A DNA stretch of 64,000 nt from Methanolobus chelungpuianus (GCF_024500045.1 NZ_JTEO01000002.1:558001-622000); one strand, 5' to 3'; numbered from the stretch's first letter, positions 48,838 to 58,350 are shown. The notes: generated from the sequence alone by a model not told the origin. Program-made: numbers and translations.

Positions 48838-50726
48838 ACATCTGGCATATCCAGATTGAATTTAAAGTTGGTTATACTCTGAAGCTTTTCCATGATACGG
48901 TTCTTTTCAGGACCGACCAGGCTGTGCTCAATTACTTCGATAATGCTTGTCACAGGCACTATCTGTATCCTGTCCCTGTAGGCCTCTTCTATAAGCACAT
49001 CATCCTCATTGGACTTGGGGATGATGACCTTCTTTATCCCTGCCTGTGCCGCAGCCTCTATCTTGTATGTCACACCCCCGATGGGCAGGACATCACCGCG
49101 CACGGAGAGCGATCCTGTCATCGCCACCGACTGGTCGATGGGTATGCCTTCCAGTGCAGATATCACGGCAGTTGCTATTGATATAGAGGCACTGTCGCCC
49201 TCCACTCCCTCATAGGTACCTATGAACTGGATATGGATATCGTGGTTGATGACGTTCTTCCCGGTAATGTTCTTGATGACCGCGGATACGTTCTGGACGG
49301 CTTCCTTTGCGATGTCCTTGAGCATGCCCGTGGCAATGACACGGCCTTCGGAGCTCGACTGGGAAGGTGTCACTTCAGCTATTATCGGCAGGACTATGCC
49401 CGAATCTCCTCCGAGGACCGCAAGACCGTTCACACGGCCGATGGCTCCTCCCTTCTTCTTGAAGAGCTGGTAGTCTTTCTTGCGCTCGAGATAGCTGTCA
49501 GCAAGCTGCTGCTCTATGGACCTTGCCATCTTCTTGGCTGCAAGCACATGCTTTGCAGTGGCTACAGGCACACCCTCTGAGTGTGCTATATCCCCTGCAA
49601 CCCTTACGAGACCGCCAAGGTCACGCAGCTTGAGAGTGAGGTGGCCTTTCCTGCCTGCCCTCCTCTGTGCCTCGCGTATGACTTCGTCCACTGCGCTCTT
49701 GTCAAAGGGCGGTATATGCCCGTCCCTCATGACTTCCTGCGCAACGAATCTCACAAGGTTCTTACGGTTCTCAGGTGTATCCTCCATGGACTCGCGCATG
49801 AACAGCTCGTACCCGTATCCCTTTATACGGGATCTCAGGGCAGGATGCATCTTTTCCATGGCATCCAGGTTACCTGCCGCCACCATGATGAAGTCACAGG
49901 GGACAGGCTCTGTCTTGACGAGGGCTCCTGAGCTCCTTTCGGACTGACCGGTGATCGGATACTCCTTTTCCTGGAGTGCAGTAAGCAGGCTCTGCTGGGA
50001 CTCGATGCTGAGTGTGTTGATCTCGTCAATGAAGAGCACACCTTTGTGTCCCTTATGGATGTCTCCGCTTTCCACCCTGTCATGGGCCGGCGTCTCAAGT
50101 CCGCCGGACTGGAAGGGGTCGTGCCTGACATCACCGAGCAGTGCACCGGCATGGGTTCCTGTTGCGTCTATGAATGATGCGTGTTCCTTCTGATAATTTG
50201 AGACGATCATTTTAGGGATCATCAGATCATCTTTCGGAAGGAACTGGCGGGTAAGCAGCAGTATCATTATGGCAGCAATAATACCCCAGAGCAACTGGCC
50301 GACGTAGAACGAGTAGATTATGATACCAAAAACCAGTATCATCATCAGCATGTTCCTGGACTGCACCTTCTTCTGTGCCTCCATCTTGTGGGCCATGACG
50401 ATCTCCCTGCCCTTTCCGGCGGGGACAGACCTTATCTTGGGGTTATTGTTGTCCTCCGGGTTAGGGTAGGCAAGTATGTCCTGAAGCTCCTCCTTTGGCA
50501 AAAGCTCTGCCATGGCCTTGGCCAGCAGGGACTTGCCAGTACCCGGGCTTCCTATCATCATTACATGTCTTCTCTGGCTGGCTGCCTTTTTGACAACCTC
50601 TACTGCATGTTCCTGCCCGATGATCTGATCGATCAGGAGCTTTGGAACATCAATGGAGTCCGTCGTATCAAAAGTATCACCATAGAGTTCTTTCTCATCG
50701 CCAGAAACGGTTATTTCATTCTCCAT
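48825..50726 (-). CDS. lonB: ATP-dependent Lon protease, archaeal membrane-anchored type (LonB)
   Basis: A 633-residue AAA+ protease for damaged or regulatory proteins at the membrane. Walker A is GSPGTGKS (59-66). Two membrane helices (about 125-163) are inserted within the AAA domain, a feature of archaeal LonB. Walker B is VLFIDEINTLS. The proteolytic domain carries the Ser512-Lys555 dyad (EGDSASIS; GGVTYKIEAA). First gene of a cluster with tldD and pmbA, another proteolytic pair. The stop codon lies inside a terminator-like hairpin. Confidence 0.95.
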   Translation of the reverse strand: MENEITVSGDEKELYGDTFDTTDSIDVPKLLIDQIIGQEHAVEVVKKAASQRRHVMMIGSPGTGKSLLAKAMAELLPKEELQDILAYPNPEDNNNPKIRSVPAGKGREIVMAHKMEAQKKVQSRNMLMMILVFGIIIYSFYVGQLLWGIIAAIMILLLTRQFLPKDDLMIPKMIVSNYQKEHASFIDATGTHAGALLGDVRHDPFQSGGLETPAHDRVESGDIHKGHKGVLFIDEINTLSIESQQSLLTALQEKEYPITGQSERSSGALVKTEPVPCDFIMVAAGNLDAMEKMHPALRSRIKGYGYELFMRESMEDTPENRKNLVRFVAQEVMRDGHIPPFDKSAVDEVIREAQRRAGRKGHLTLKLRDLGGLVRVAGDIAHSEGVPVATAKHVLAAKKMARSIEQQLADSYLERKKDYQLFKKKGGAIGRVNGLAVLGGDSGIVLPIIAEVTPSQSSSEGRVIATGMLKDIAKEAVQNVSAVIKNITGKNVINHDIHIQFIGTYEGVEGDSASISIATAVISALEGIPIDQSVAMTGSLSVRGDVLPIGGVTYKIEAAAQAGIKKVIIPKSNEDDVLIEEAYRDRIQIVPVTSIIEVIEHSLVGPEKNRIMEKLQSITNFKFNLDMPDVVPA

Positions 50727-50901
50727 AGTCTACTCACAAGTTTCTAGTTTGTTCACTGAAGTACGTACAAAATATATACTTGACGGTTTTTTATTAATTT
50801 GTGAATCACCTTATATCAAAGTACCTCAAACAAAACCAACATTTATTAATGCTGGCACCGTATAAGAATCTACTTATCCTAAATAATATGTCAGGTATAG
50901 C

Positions 50902-51348
50902 ATGAAGCAGGCTCTCTTGTTGCTCTTTGTCTTGATGTTTGCAGTCCTTTCCCTGTCCATGACCGGGTATGCTCTCAACGAGGAGGGACAGTATATACAT
51001 CTCACCCAGATGAACATCAGGTTCGAAGGCACAGATGCAGAGGTGACCTTTCACTATGACCTGGATATGTTCTCCAGGGTGTATGTGTTCCTTCTCGGGA
51101 GTTATAATCTCCAGCCTACCATCGAGAACGTCCTGTTCGACTTTGAACACGTGGAGGTAAGGGAAATAGGCCGTAATCATGCAGTGGTCCATGTGACCAA
51201 TATTTCCAGGCAGAACTCGGAATACTACCTGCACGACTCACGCGCGCTTGGGGCAAGGGTGGACATGCTTACGCTCCAGTATCCCGACGGTTCATCAAGG
51301 AACGTGCCCGGAGCCACGGCAACTCCTTACACCTTCTATGGCGGATGA
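50902..51348 (+). CDS. Secreted hypothetical protein
   Basis: A 148-residue protein with an N-terminal signal peptide (KQALLLLFVLMFAVLSLSMTGYA), then a beta-rich domain (IHLTQMNIRFEGTDAEVTFHYDLD; VYVFLLGSYNLQPTIENVL; NHAVVHVTNISRQNSEYYLHD). It is probably released or held outside the cell membrane. No catalytic motif or known domain is recognised. AGGT lies five bases before the ATG. Divergent from lon. Confidence 0.7.
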   Translation: MKQALLLLFVLMFAVLSLSMTGYALNEEGQYIHLTQMNIRFEGTDAEVTFHYDLDMFSRVYVFLLGSYNLQPTIENVLFDFEHVEVREIGRNHAVVHVTNISRQNSEYYLHDSRALGARVDMLTLQYPDGSSRNVPGATATPYTFYGG

Positions 51349-51774
51349 GGTCTTCAATCTGGTCTGCTTCCTGTATTCATGCACCCACCAGGCAGGCACT
51401 CAGGTGCCGCCTTTCTCAGTTGTATTCCCTCCGGCAGGGCATTGAATCTGTTATATGCCGGATGGCATGATTTGTTCCTCCCATGGGTTCCTATAATTAA
51501 ACTCTCTTATAGGTGCTTATTCTCTACTAAATCCCTCATAAAGGCATTTAATGCAAATAAAGGCATTCTAACAGCTGGTATTGTGGAAAAAACCTGTTAA
51601 AATGCTCTTATTACCTTGCGGTTTTCATGCGACGGTTTGCACAAAGACTGTCAGCCCAAAACCTTTATCAACAATAATGCATTATGAGGGTTGCTGTTAG
51701 GCGCCTGATGCTTGCGGTAATGTGCAGGGCACAATGCGATCATCGGGAGGGTGTGACAGCAAATCGAATGGCAT
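51349..51774. other. Gene-poor region upstream of the tRNA cluster
   Basis: About 425 bases without a supported gene. It contains a short imperfect direct repeat (ATAAAGGCATT twice, near 51538-51570), a TATA-like CCTTTATCAAC (near 51662-51672), and a nested hairpin at 51704-51747: CCTGATG with CATCGGG, enclosing TGTGC-AGG-GCACA. The hairpin may be the processed leader of tRNA-Val. Confidence 0.45.
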
Positions 51775-51848
<74 letters not shown>

Positions 51849-51874
51849 TCACGAATCCCCTCGCGGGACTCGAT

Positions 51875-51888
51875 AAGTTTAAATGCGA
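51875..51888 (+). promoter_or_regulatory. TATA box of tRNA-Phe
   Basis: AAGTTTAAATGCG between tRNA-Val and tRNA-Phe is a good TATA-like element with a predicted start about 12-15 bases before the Phe tRNA, suggesting that the second and third tRNAs have their own promoter. Confidence 0.45.
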
Positions 51889-51917
51889 AAACACCTATTA
51901 GGTGCAAGGACACTCAA

Positions 51918-51991
51918 GCCCAGGTAGCTCAGTTCGGGAGAGCGCTGCCCTGAAGAGGCAGTTGTCCCCGGTTCAAATCCGGGTCTGGGCA
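51918..51991 (+). tRNA. tRNA-Phe (anticodon GAA)
   Basis: Acceptor stem GCCCAGG pairs with TCTGGGC (one G-U). The anticodon stem CTGCC/GGCAG encloses CTGAAGA, giving GAA. The T arm is CCCGGTTCAAATCCGGG. The discriminator is A; CCA is not encoded. Confidence 0.94.
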
Positions 51992-52009
51992 CCTAGAAGT
52001 AAACGCAGG

Positions 52010-52081
52010 ACATCAGTAGTGTAGCGGTCATCACCTGGCGTTGCCAACGCTAGAACCCGGGTTCGAATCCCGGCTGATGTA
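52010..52081 (+). tRNA. tRNA-Gly (anticodon GCC)
   Basis: Acceptor ACATCAG pairs perfectly with CTGATGT. The anticodon stem TGGCG/CGCTA encloses TTGCCAA, giving GCC. The T arm is CGGGTTCGAATCCCG. The first base is A rather than the usual G, but its pair is T, so the stem is complete. CCA is not encoded. A T7 run at 52086-52092 ends the cluster. Confidence 0.92.
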
Positions 52082-52085
52082 CTTC

Positions 52086-52092
52086 TTTTTTT
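52086..52092 (+). terminator. Oligo-T terminator of the tRNA cluster
   Basis: Seven T begin five bases after tRNA-Gly. Confidence 0.55.
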
Positions 52093-52250
52093 AGTTTTCT
52101 CTTGATTGAATGCTTCTTGCTTGAGTAGTCTCGGTTTAGATTTATCTTTTCGCTTAGGTATAAGTATGATAAACTTCCCTTCTTCAAGTGAACAGGATGT
52201 AAGCAACATTTGAGGCTGCATTCTGCTCGCAGTCAGAGGGGGAATTTCGG

Positions 52251-52445
52251 ATGAAGCAGTCTTTCATTGAAAGGTACTATATGCAAAAGGAAGTTGAGAT
52301 CGACATCGGTGGAGAGGAAAATTACAGGGGTATAGCTGCAGAGTGCAATGACGGTATCCTCAGCCTTAAATGGGATATCGGTAAGGAAGGATACACTCAT
52401 ATCGATATAGATAGCATCAGAGCCATCTGGCTACAGCCCGAGTGA
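52251..52445 (+). CDS. Small conserved-type protein (DUF6897-like)
   Basis: A 64-residue protein (KQSFIERYYMQKEVEIDIGG to SIRAIWLQPE). It has the beta-rich, Sm-like pattern of small methanogen proteins: VEIDIGGEENYRGIAAECNDGILSLKW. I tentatively place it with the DUF6897 group, but the assignment is from memory of the pattern. A purine-rich GGGGGAATTTCGG directly precedes the ATG. Function unknown; a nucleic-acid or small-ligand binding role is speculative. Confidence 0.65.
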   Translation: MKQSFIERYYMQKEVEIDIGGEENYRGIAAECNDGILSLKWDIGKEGYTHIDIDSIRAIWLQPE

Positions 52446-52828
52446 GTATTCCTGCTCGCCTGAATGTTCTCAAGTGTCTGTTCTTGCTTAAAGGCATCAT
52501 AAGCTTCCAAAAACAGATCTATTTTTTATGTCCGTTTAACCGGGCATATTATTGAACGATAAGTGGTTCCAGTCTTAAACCTCCAGGTCCATGATATCGC
52601 CCGGCCCGGAATTGTTATTTTCTATATGGCCTGCTGATAGAAATTACAATGGCGTGTTATGTTCAGAGAGGTTTGTTTTATATCCCTCGGAGTACATCCA
52701 ACAGTCGGAGTTGGTGGAAGTAAATGGCAGCAGGTTGTGAAAACCTGCTCTTTGCGAATACAGGCTGTGTAATAGCCGAAGCTGTTCTTCCGGCCAGCTA
52801 TCGTCAAAAGGAGTGGAGGTGTCATCCC
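52446..52828 (+). promoter_or_regulatory. Promoter and structured leader of the zinc-ribbon gene
   Basis: A TATA-like GTTTTATATCC lies at about 52675-52685. Three hairpins follow before the start: CCAAC/GTTGG at 52698-52714, AGCAGGTT/AACCTGCT at 52729-52749, and GCCGAAG/CTTCCGGC (one bulge) at 52775-52794. The first 220 bases after the preceding gene show nothing supportable. Confidence 0.4.
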
Positions 52829-52945
52829 GTGGAAGTTTTAATAAACTGTCCCAGCTGTGGTATGAAGTTACTTAATGCCGCCAGAGGCGTTCAGCACTGC
52901 AACGAATGCGGATACTGGACAAAGAAAGTATGGGTCTACGCTTGA
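52829..52945 (+). CDS. Small zinc-ribbon protein (38 aa)
   Basis: A 38-residue protein starting at GTG 52829 with GGAGGT eight bases upstream. Cysteines at 7, 10, 24 and 27 (INCPSCG...VQHCNECGYWTKK) form one zinc knuckle pair, with the same spacing and CGYWT+K core as the protein at 7913-8050. The frame is open for 35 codons upstream, but that part covers the leader hairpins and is not protein-like. It is probably a regulator or a small RNA/protein-binding adaptor; the function is not established. Confidence 0.7.
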   Translation: MEVLINCPSCGMKLLNAARGVQHCNECGYWTKKVWVYA

Positions 52946-53159
52946 ATTAATTCCGTGAAGCGTTATCCGATTAACGAGGAAAGCTTAAAACACTTTGTAA
53001 CAGGATCCGATATCAAGAGCCGTTAAATGCAGGTCTCCCGAAGGCCCGAAAAAACATAAGTTTTCCCAATTCTATTTTTTTCTGGCATAATTGCTGCTCT
53101 CATATCCTGAAAGGTTAACCTGGTTAAATTCATATTGTTTGCCTGTAAAAACATCATCT

Positions 53160-53777
53160 ATGAAATATGAACGTGAGGTCATAGTTTCTTCTGTAGCGGT
53201 AGTGGTTGGGATAATGCTCTTCTTCCTGTACCAGGAAAGAAGCTCGGCTATTAATATCATTCTCAGGGCAGCAGCACTGTTTGGCTATCTATTCCTGTTC
53301 CTCGGGATACTGTCATCTGAGTACAGGGTCCGGATGAAGAAGGTCTTTGGCAGTCCTTTTCTGAATATCCATCATCATCTCGCAAGGGCAGGAGTCGCGC
53401 TTGTCCTGCTTCATCCCCTGCTTGTTGCCTACCGGTCTGGCCTAAGCTCTTTTCTGCCTGTGTTCTATCCTGTGATGGATTTCCTGATGCTTGCAGGAAG
53501 GCCTGCATTCTACATTATCCTGATAGCAGTGCTGGCTGGTGTTTACAGGAAGAGGATACCAAAAAAATGGAGGGACATCCATGCACTCAACTACCTGGGA
53601 TTCGTGCTTGTCTTCTTCCATGCATGGCTTATAGGCACGGACCTTCAGTATGCTCCGATGCAAGTCATCTGGCTTGCCATGGCACTGGCAGTACTTGCAG
53701 TCTATATACACAAGCATATCATGCCTGCACCGGTCCGAAAGAAGAATGCCGGGAAGGGCCAGGATAAGAGCGCATGA
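53160..53777 (+). CDS. Ferric-reductase-like membrane protein, possible di-heme cytochrome b
   Basis: A 205-residue protein with about six membrane helices. It has the ferric-reductase-like (FRD/MsrQ-type) layout of two histidine pairs: His72 or His73 with His85 (IHHHLARAGVALVLLHP) and His141 with His154 (HALNYLGFVLVFFHAW). This fits two heme b groups stacked across the membrane. No FAD/NAD domain is fused, so an outside partner must supply electrons. The start ATG at 53160 is chosen because the upstream frame is not membrane-like; no clear ribosome site is visible. Confidence 0.8.
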   Translation: MKYEREVIVSSVAVVVGIMLFFLYQERSSAINIILRAAALFGYLFLFLGILSSEYRVRMKKVFGSPFLNIHHHLARAGVALVLLHPLLVAYRSGLSSFLPVFYPVMDFLMLAGRPAFYIILIAVLAGVYRKRIPKKWRDIHALNYLGFVLVFFHAWLIGTDLQYAPMQVIWLAMALAVLAVYIHKHIMPAPVRKKNAGKGQDKSA

Positions 53778-53875
53778 TCATAAACACATTGCTATTGCTG
53801 AAAGCTGTGTCAGGGCCAATGTGAAACAAGAAGACAACGGTAACTTATTTATCATTTTGGCAATCTCTTTTTCCT

Positions 53876-56521
53876 ATGGCAGAAGAGCAGTGGTGCAGTA
53901 TACCTTCGGAAGATGTCTTTTCCTTGTTCAATAGCCACCCGGATGGCCTGAGCCGTGAAGAGGCTGAAAAGAGGCTTTCACGGGACGGCTATAATGAGGT
54001 GGAGTCTAAGAAGGAACATGGGCCTGTTTATAGATTTCTCCGGCAGTTCGCCAGTCCCCTGATATACCTCCTGCTCATAGCTGCTGCCATAACATTCTTC
54101 CTTGATCTGTATGTCGATACTATCGTGATCCTGTTCGTGGTCCTGGCAAATGCGGTCATAGGTTTCATCCAGGAAGGAAAGGCCCGGCATGCCCTGGAAT
54201 CCCTGTCAAAGCTGCTGGTGCCTGAAGCAAGGGTCCTGAGGGGTGGCATGAGTATCGTATTGTCAAGCAGGGAACTTGTGGTCGGTGATATCGTGCTGCT
54301 GGAAGCAGGCGACAGAGTGCCTGCTGATCTGCGCCTGTTCTATACCAAGAACCTGAGGGCGGATGAGTCCATACTGACCGGGGAATCAGTTCCCGTGGAA
54401 AAGAGCACAGCTGCTATTGCTACCGGCTGCGCGTCCTTTGGGGACCAGAAGAACATCTCCTTTGCGGGTACCCTGATAAGCCAGGGGCAGGGCAGGGGCA
54501 TTGTAGTGGCCACCGGCAACGGGACCCAGATAGGCCGGATATCCGAGTTCATCAGGGAGAGTAAGGAAATATCCACTCCTCTGCTGCGCAAGATGGCCCA
54601 GATGAGTGTCGTACTGTCTGTGGTCATCGTTGTCGTGGCAGCGCTCACCTTTGCCATAGGCCTGCTGAGGGGACTTGAGACCATCGAGATATTCATGGCT
54701 TCCGTCAGCCTTGCAGTTGCAGCTATCCCGGAAGGGCTTCCTGCGGTCATAACGATCTCCATGGCCATCGGCGTGAACCGGATGGCATCAAGGAACACTA
54801 TCATACGCACGGTTCCAGCAGTCGAGACCTTGGGAAGCGCCACTGTGATATGCACGGACAAGACCGGCACCCTTACCAAGAACCAGATGACGGTGACCCA
54901 GGTATACGCTGCAGGCAAGCTTTATGAGGTCACAGGCGCAGGTTATGATCCGGAAGGTGAGTTCCTGCTTAACGGAGCCCGGGTGGATCCGATTGCCGAC
55001 AGGGCCCTGACAGAAACCCTTAAAGCAGGAGTGCTGTGCAATGACGCATCTTTCCGGGGCGAGGACAACATTGACGGGGACCCCACGGAAGGTGCACTGC
55101 TGATCTCAGGCCTCAAGGCCGGAAAGTTCTACCTTCCGCGGGTGGATATCGTACCCTTTGAACCTGAAGAGAGATATATGGCCACTCTGCATGAAAACGG
55201 GGACGGCTCGAAGATAATTTACGTGAAAGGCTCTCCTGAAAAGATCCTCCAGCTGTGTGTCTCACAGTTTGATGGTGAACGCACGGGTCCCCTGGACATA
55301 CGGGGTGTCACCCAGACATCCGAACAGATGGCCTCTGATGCATTAAGGGTGCTGGGCATGGCCTACAGGCAGGTGCCTGCTGAGATGGACCGGATAGAAC
55401 CGGAAGACATAAAGGATCTTGTCTTCGTTGGTCTGCAGGGCATGATGGATCCCCCGAGGGACGGAGTGACCGAAGCTGTCCGGCAGTGCAAGACAGCAGG
55501 TATCAGGGTAATAATGATCACGGGAGACCACCTGAGTACGGCTTATGCCATTGCCACTAAGATCGGCATTGAGACCGAAGGTGGCCTTTCAGGAAAGGAT
55601 CTCGAGGTCATGCCGGACGAGCAGCTGAGGCAGCGTCTGAGGTCGGTCTCGGTATTCGCAAGAACCTCTCCCGAAGACAAGTTAAGGATAGTCAAGCTTC
55701 TGAAGGAAATGGGTGAGGTGGTGGCAGTCACCGGTGACGGCATAAATGACGCTCCTGCTCTCAAGACCGCCGATATAGGCATCTCCATGGGCATAACAGG
55801 CACGGAGGTTGCCAAGGAAGCCTCCAATGTGGTGCTTGCAGATGATAATTTCTCCTCCATCGTTGCAGCCGTCGAGGAAGGCAGGGATGTCTATAGCAAG
55901 ATACAGAAGATATTATTGTGGACCCTGCCAACCAACGGAGGACAGGGTCTGTCCATAGTGGTTGCAGTGCTGATGGGACTTACACTGCCCCTGGTTCCGC
56001 TCCAGGTCCTGTGGCTGAACACGGTCACGGCTGTCGGCCTGGGCGTCCCCATTACCATGGAACCAAAGGAGAGAGGTATACTCAGGAGACCTCCCAGGCC
56101 CCCAAAAGAGCCTATACTGACCGCGCTGATAAAAAGAAGGATCGTGTTCGTGTCACTGCTCATAGTTGCAGGCGCTTACTTCAATTTCTTCAGGAAACTG
56201 GAAGATGGGGGAGACCTGGATGCAGCGCGTACCGTTGCACTGAATACCATCATGTTCTTCCAGATATTCTTCCTGTTCAACTCCAAGTCCCTTTATGACT
56301 ATGTCTACAGGGATCTGTTCTCGAACAAGTTCATGTTGCTGGGTATTGCTATTGTGCTCTTCCTGCAGCTGTTGATAACCTATGAGCCGACAATGAATTC
56401 GGTGTTTTCCACCGCTCCAATCCTGCCGGCTGACTGGCTGGACATACTGCTCGTATCAAGTACGGTGTTCTTCCTGATAGAATTTGAGAAATACCTGCAA
56501 AAAAGGGGATATCTTCACTGA
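53876..56521 (+). CDS. P-type cation-transporting ATPase (P2 type)
   Basis: An 881-residue P2-type ATPase with an N-terminal cation-ATPase domain (DVFSLFNSHPDGLSREEAEKRL), TGES actuator motif, PEGLP in helix 4, phosphorylated Asp328 in CTDKTGTLTKNQ, KGSPE, DPPRDGV and TGDGINDAPALK. The C-terminal membrane block has LWLNTVTAVGLGVP. The family includes Ca2+, Na+/K+ and H+ pumps; the ion cannot be assigned by eye. A TATA-like TAACTTATTTATC about 28 bases before the ATG and the lack of a ribosome site suggest a leaderless mRNA. Confidence 0.92.
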   Translation: MAEEQWCSIPSEDVFSLFNSHPDGLSREEAEKRLSRDGYNEVESKKEHGPVYRFLRQFASPLIYLLLIAAAITFFLDLYVDTIVILFVVLANAVIGFIQEGKARHALESLSKLLVPEARVLRGGMSIVLSSRELVVGDIVLLEAGDRVPADLRLFYTKNLRADESILTGESVPVEKSTAAIATGCASFGDQKNISFAGTLISQGQGRGIVVATGNGTQIGRISEFIRESKEISTPLLRKMAQMSVVLSVVIVVVAALTFAIGLLRGLETIEIFMASVSLAVAAIPEGLPAVITISMAIGVNRMASRNTIIRTVPAVETLGSATVICTDKTGTLTKNQMTVTQVYAAGKLYEVTGAGYDPEGEFLLNGARVDPIADRALTETLKAGVLCNDASFRGEDNIDGDPTEGALLISGLKAGKFYLPRVDIVPFEPEERYMATLHENGDGSKIIYVKGSPEKILQLCVSQFDGERTGPLDIRGVTQTSEQMASDALRVLGMAYRQVPAEMDRIEPEDIKDLVFVGLQGMMDPPRDGVTEAVRQCKTAGIRVIMITGDHLSTAYAIATKIGIETEGGLSGKDLEVMPDEQLRQRLRSVSVFARTSPEDKLRIVKLLKEMGEVVAVTGDGINDAPALKTADIGISMGITGTEVAKEASNVVLADDNFSSIVAAVEEGRDVYSKIQKILLWTLPTNGGQGLSIVVAVLMGLTLPLVPLQVLWLNTVTAVGLGVPITMEPKERGILRRPPRPPKEPILTALIKRRIVFVSLLIVAGAYFNFFRKLEDGGDLDAARTVALNTIMFFQIFFLFNSKSLYDYVYRDLFSNKFMLLGIAIVLFLQLLITYEPTMNSVFSTAPILPADWLDILLVSSTVFFLIEFEKYLQKRGYLH

Positions 56522-56560
56522 GATAATACACGTGAACGGGTCAGGGCTGGCAGGCCCGGC

Positions 56561-57076
56561 CTATTTCTTGCGCAGGAAACTCTCGTCAATAGGGTAGTAT
56601 TCCGTAGCTGAGTTGATAAGCTCCGAGGCCGTGTTACGCTCGAAGGAGTATACTTCCACGCGCACACCGGAGGCTTTGAGATGGTTCACAAGGGCTGTGA
56701 AATCGCCATCCCCACTCACCAGTGCCACGGTATCGACCTTGCCTGAAATGGATATCGCATCGATTGCGATCCCCATGTCCCAGTCGCCTTTAGTGGAACC
56801 GTCAGGGCGGATCTTCAGCTGCTTTGTCCTGACCTCCCAGCCAATGCTTTTAAGCAGATACTTGAACCCGGACTGGTCTACTTCTTCTGTCTCTACAAGG
56901 TAAGCTATAGCTCTCACAAGCGGCCTGCCTTTCAGGACGGCAACAAGCAATTTCTCATAGTCCAGCCTGCTGTCGTAATAGTTGCTCCTGGCAGAATAGA
57001 ACATGTTCTGTACATCGGCAAATACAGCCACTCTCTGGTTCTTATATGGGGCGCTTCCGTTTTGAGAAGTGTACAT
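56561..57076 (-). CDS. NYN-domain (LabA/DUF88) protein
   Basis: A 171-residue PIN-like NYN protein, predicted RNase. Acidic catalytic residues are visible in AVFADVQNMFY, KGDWDMGIAIDAI and VALVSGDGDFTALV, the standard LabA/DUF88 set. No extra RNA-binding domain is fused. AAGGGAG lies about seven bases before the ATG. Its 3' end is convergent with the P-type ATPase gene. The target RNA is unknown. Confidence 0.9.
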   Translation of the reverse strand: MYTSQNGSAPYKNQRVAVFADVQNMFYSARSNYYDSRLDYEKLLVAVLKGRPLVRAIAYLVETEEVDQSGFKYLLKSIGWEVRTKQLKIRPDGSTKGDWDMGIAIDAISISGKVDTVALVSGDGDFTALVNHLKASGVRVEVYSFERNTASELINSATEYYPIDESFLRKK

Positions 57077-57369
57077 AGCTCAACTCCCTTATATTCTGGT
57101 AGTACATGTAGTTATTACTCTGTCATATATAAGCACCTTCTATTGTGCTCTATCTGTTCTATGCATGATATCAAGAACCCCTGTATTTCCACTGGAAAAT
57201 ACATATATTCTATGCATGTTTTATACTTATTAAAGTATATTATCTCTGCTAGAAGGATGTGCTGTATAGGAACATATCCAATGGCTATATAATAAGCGAT
57301 GTAACACCTATATATTTTTATTCAAGGATATCTATTTAAATTTAGGATGCATTACAGGTCTTAACCAAT

Positions 57370-58350
57370 ATGCAACTTAAAAACGGACGCTACTCCTATC
57401 TTGAGCTGGTCATAGCATGTACTATCTTTGGCTCAAGCGGTGTCTTTTTTAAGCATGTCCACGGAATGGGTGTGAGCTCTGTTATCTTTTACAGGCTCCT
57501 GTTCGGCTTTTCATTACTGGTGGCATACCTGCTCATTACAAAAAAGTATGAAGTTTTCCGGCTTGGAAAAAAGAAGCGGTATGTTTTGCTCATAGGTGCG
57601 TTCAATGTAATTACTGCATACGCCTATTTCAGCTCCATCACATATGCCGGATTTTCCACGGCTGTCCTTCTGCTATATACGGCACCAGTGTATGTTACTC
57701 TGATGTCGCCTCTTATCCTGGGAGACAGGATCACCAGGCGCGGTATGATGTCATTGTTCCTGTCGCTTGCAGGCATCCTGATGGTAGTGATGCCCGTGGG
57801 TGGGCTCTTAGGAAGCGGTAACCATCTTGCTATAGGTGTGCTGTTTGGTCTTGTTTCGGGCCTTTCCTACAGTGGCACTATAATGATTGTCAGCTATCTG
57901 AAGACAGACTATTCAGGTACATCCCAGCTCTTCTGGTCAGCACTCATAAGCCTGTTGATATTGATGCCCTTCGGGAGCAGGATTCCCGGTGAAGTTCTTG
58001 CGCCCAATCTCCCGGTGCTGATCGTTTTCGGTATCGTTACAACAGCATTTGCATCCCTGTTATATCTCAACAGCGCTGCGAAGATACCTGCCCAGACAGT
58101 AAGCGTGCTGGCACTGCTTGAACCTGTGAGCGGCATAATATTCAGTTCCCTTTTTCTGCATGAACCAATACTGATGAGGACCATGCAGGGGTGCCTGTTC
58201 ATTCTGCTTGGCGCCCTGATACTCGTCCTGGATGACCGGATGATATATATAGACAACATGAAAAAACCGGTTCCGGGCTTTCCTAATGTAACGAGTGCCA
58301 GATTTCCATATATTTCCAGGATAACTGCCTGGCTATTCAGGAAATACTGA
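57370..58350 (+). CDS. EamA/DMT-family transporter
   Basis: A 326-residue membrane protein with ten predicted helices in two EamA repeats (ELVIACTIFGSSGVFFKHVHG and AIGVLFGLVSGLSYSGTIMIV), each with the helix 3-4 signature (FSTAVLLLYTAPVYVTL; PAQTVSVLALLEPVSGIIF). This is typical of drug/metabolite exporters; the solute is unknown. A TATATTTAAATTT-like box about 30 bases before the ATG and the absence of a ribosome site suggest a very short leader. Confidence 0.92.
   Translation: MQLKNGRYSYLELVIACTIFGSSGVFFKHVHGMGVSSVIFYRLLFGFSLLVAYLLITKKYEVFRLGKKKRYVLLIGAFNVITAYAYFSSITYAGFSTAVLLLYTAPVYVTLMSPLILGDRITRRGMMSLFLSLAGILMVVMPVGGLLGSGNHLAIGVLFGLVSGLSYSGTIMIVSYLKTDYSGTSQLFWSALISLLILMPFGSRIPGEVLAPNLPVLIVFGIVTTAFASLLYLNSAAKIPAQTVSVLALLEPVSGIIFSSLFLHEPILMRTMQGCLFILLGALILVLDDRMIYIDNMKKPVPGFPNVTSARFPYISRITAWLFRKY

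Noticed and set aside
51538-51570. Two copies of ATAAAGGCATT as an attachment site beside the tRNAs
   Set aside because: The repeats are short, adjacent and not related to any tRNA 3' end; no integrase gene is nearby.
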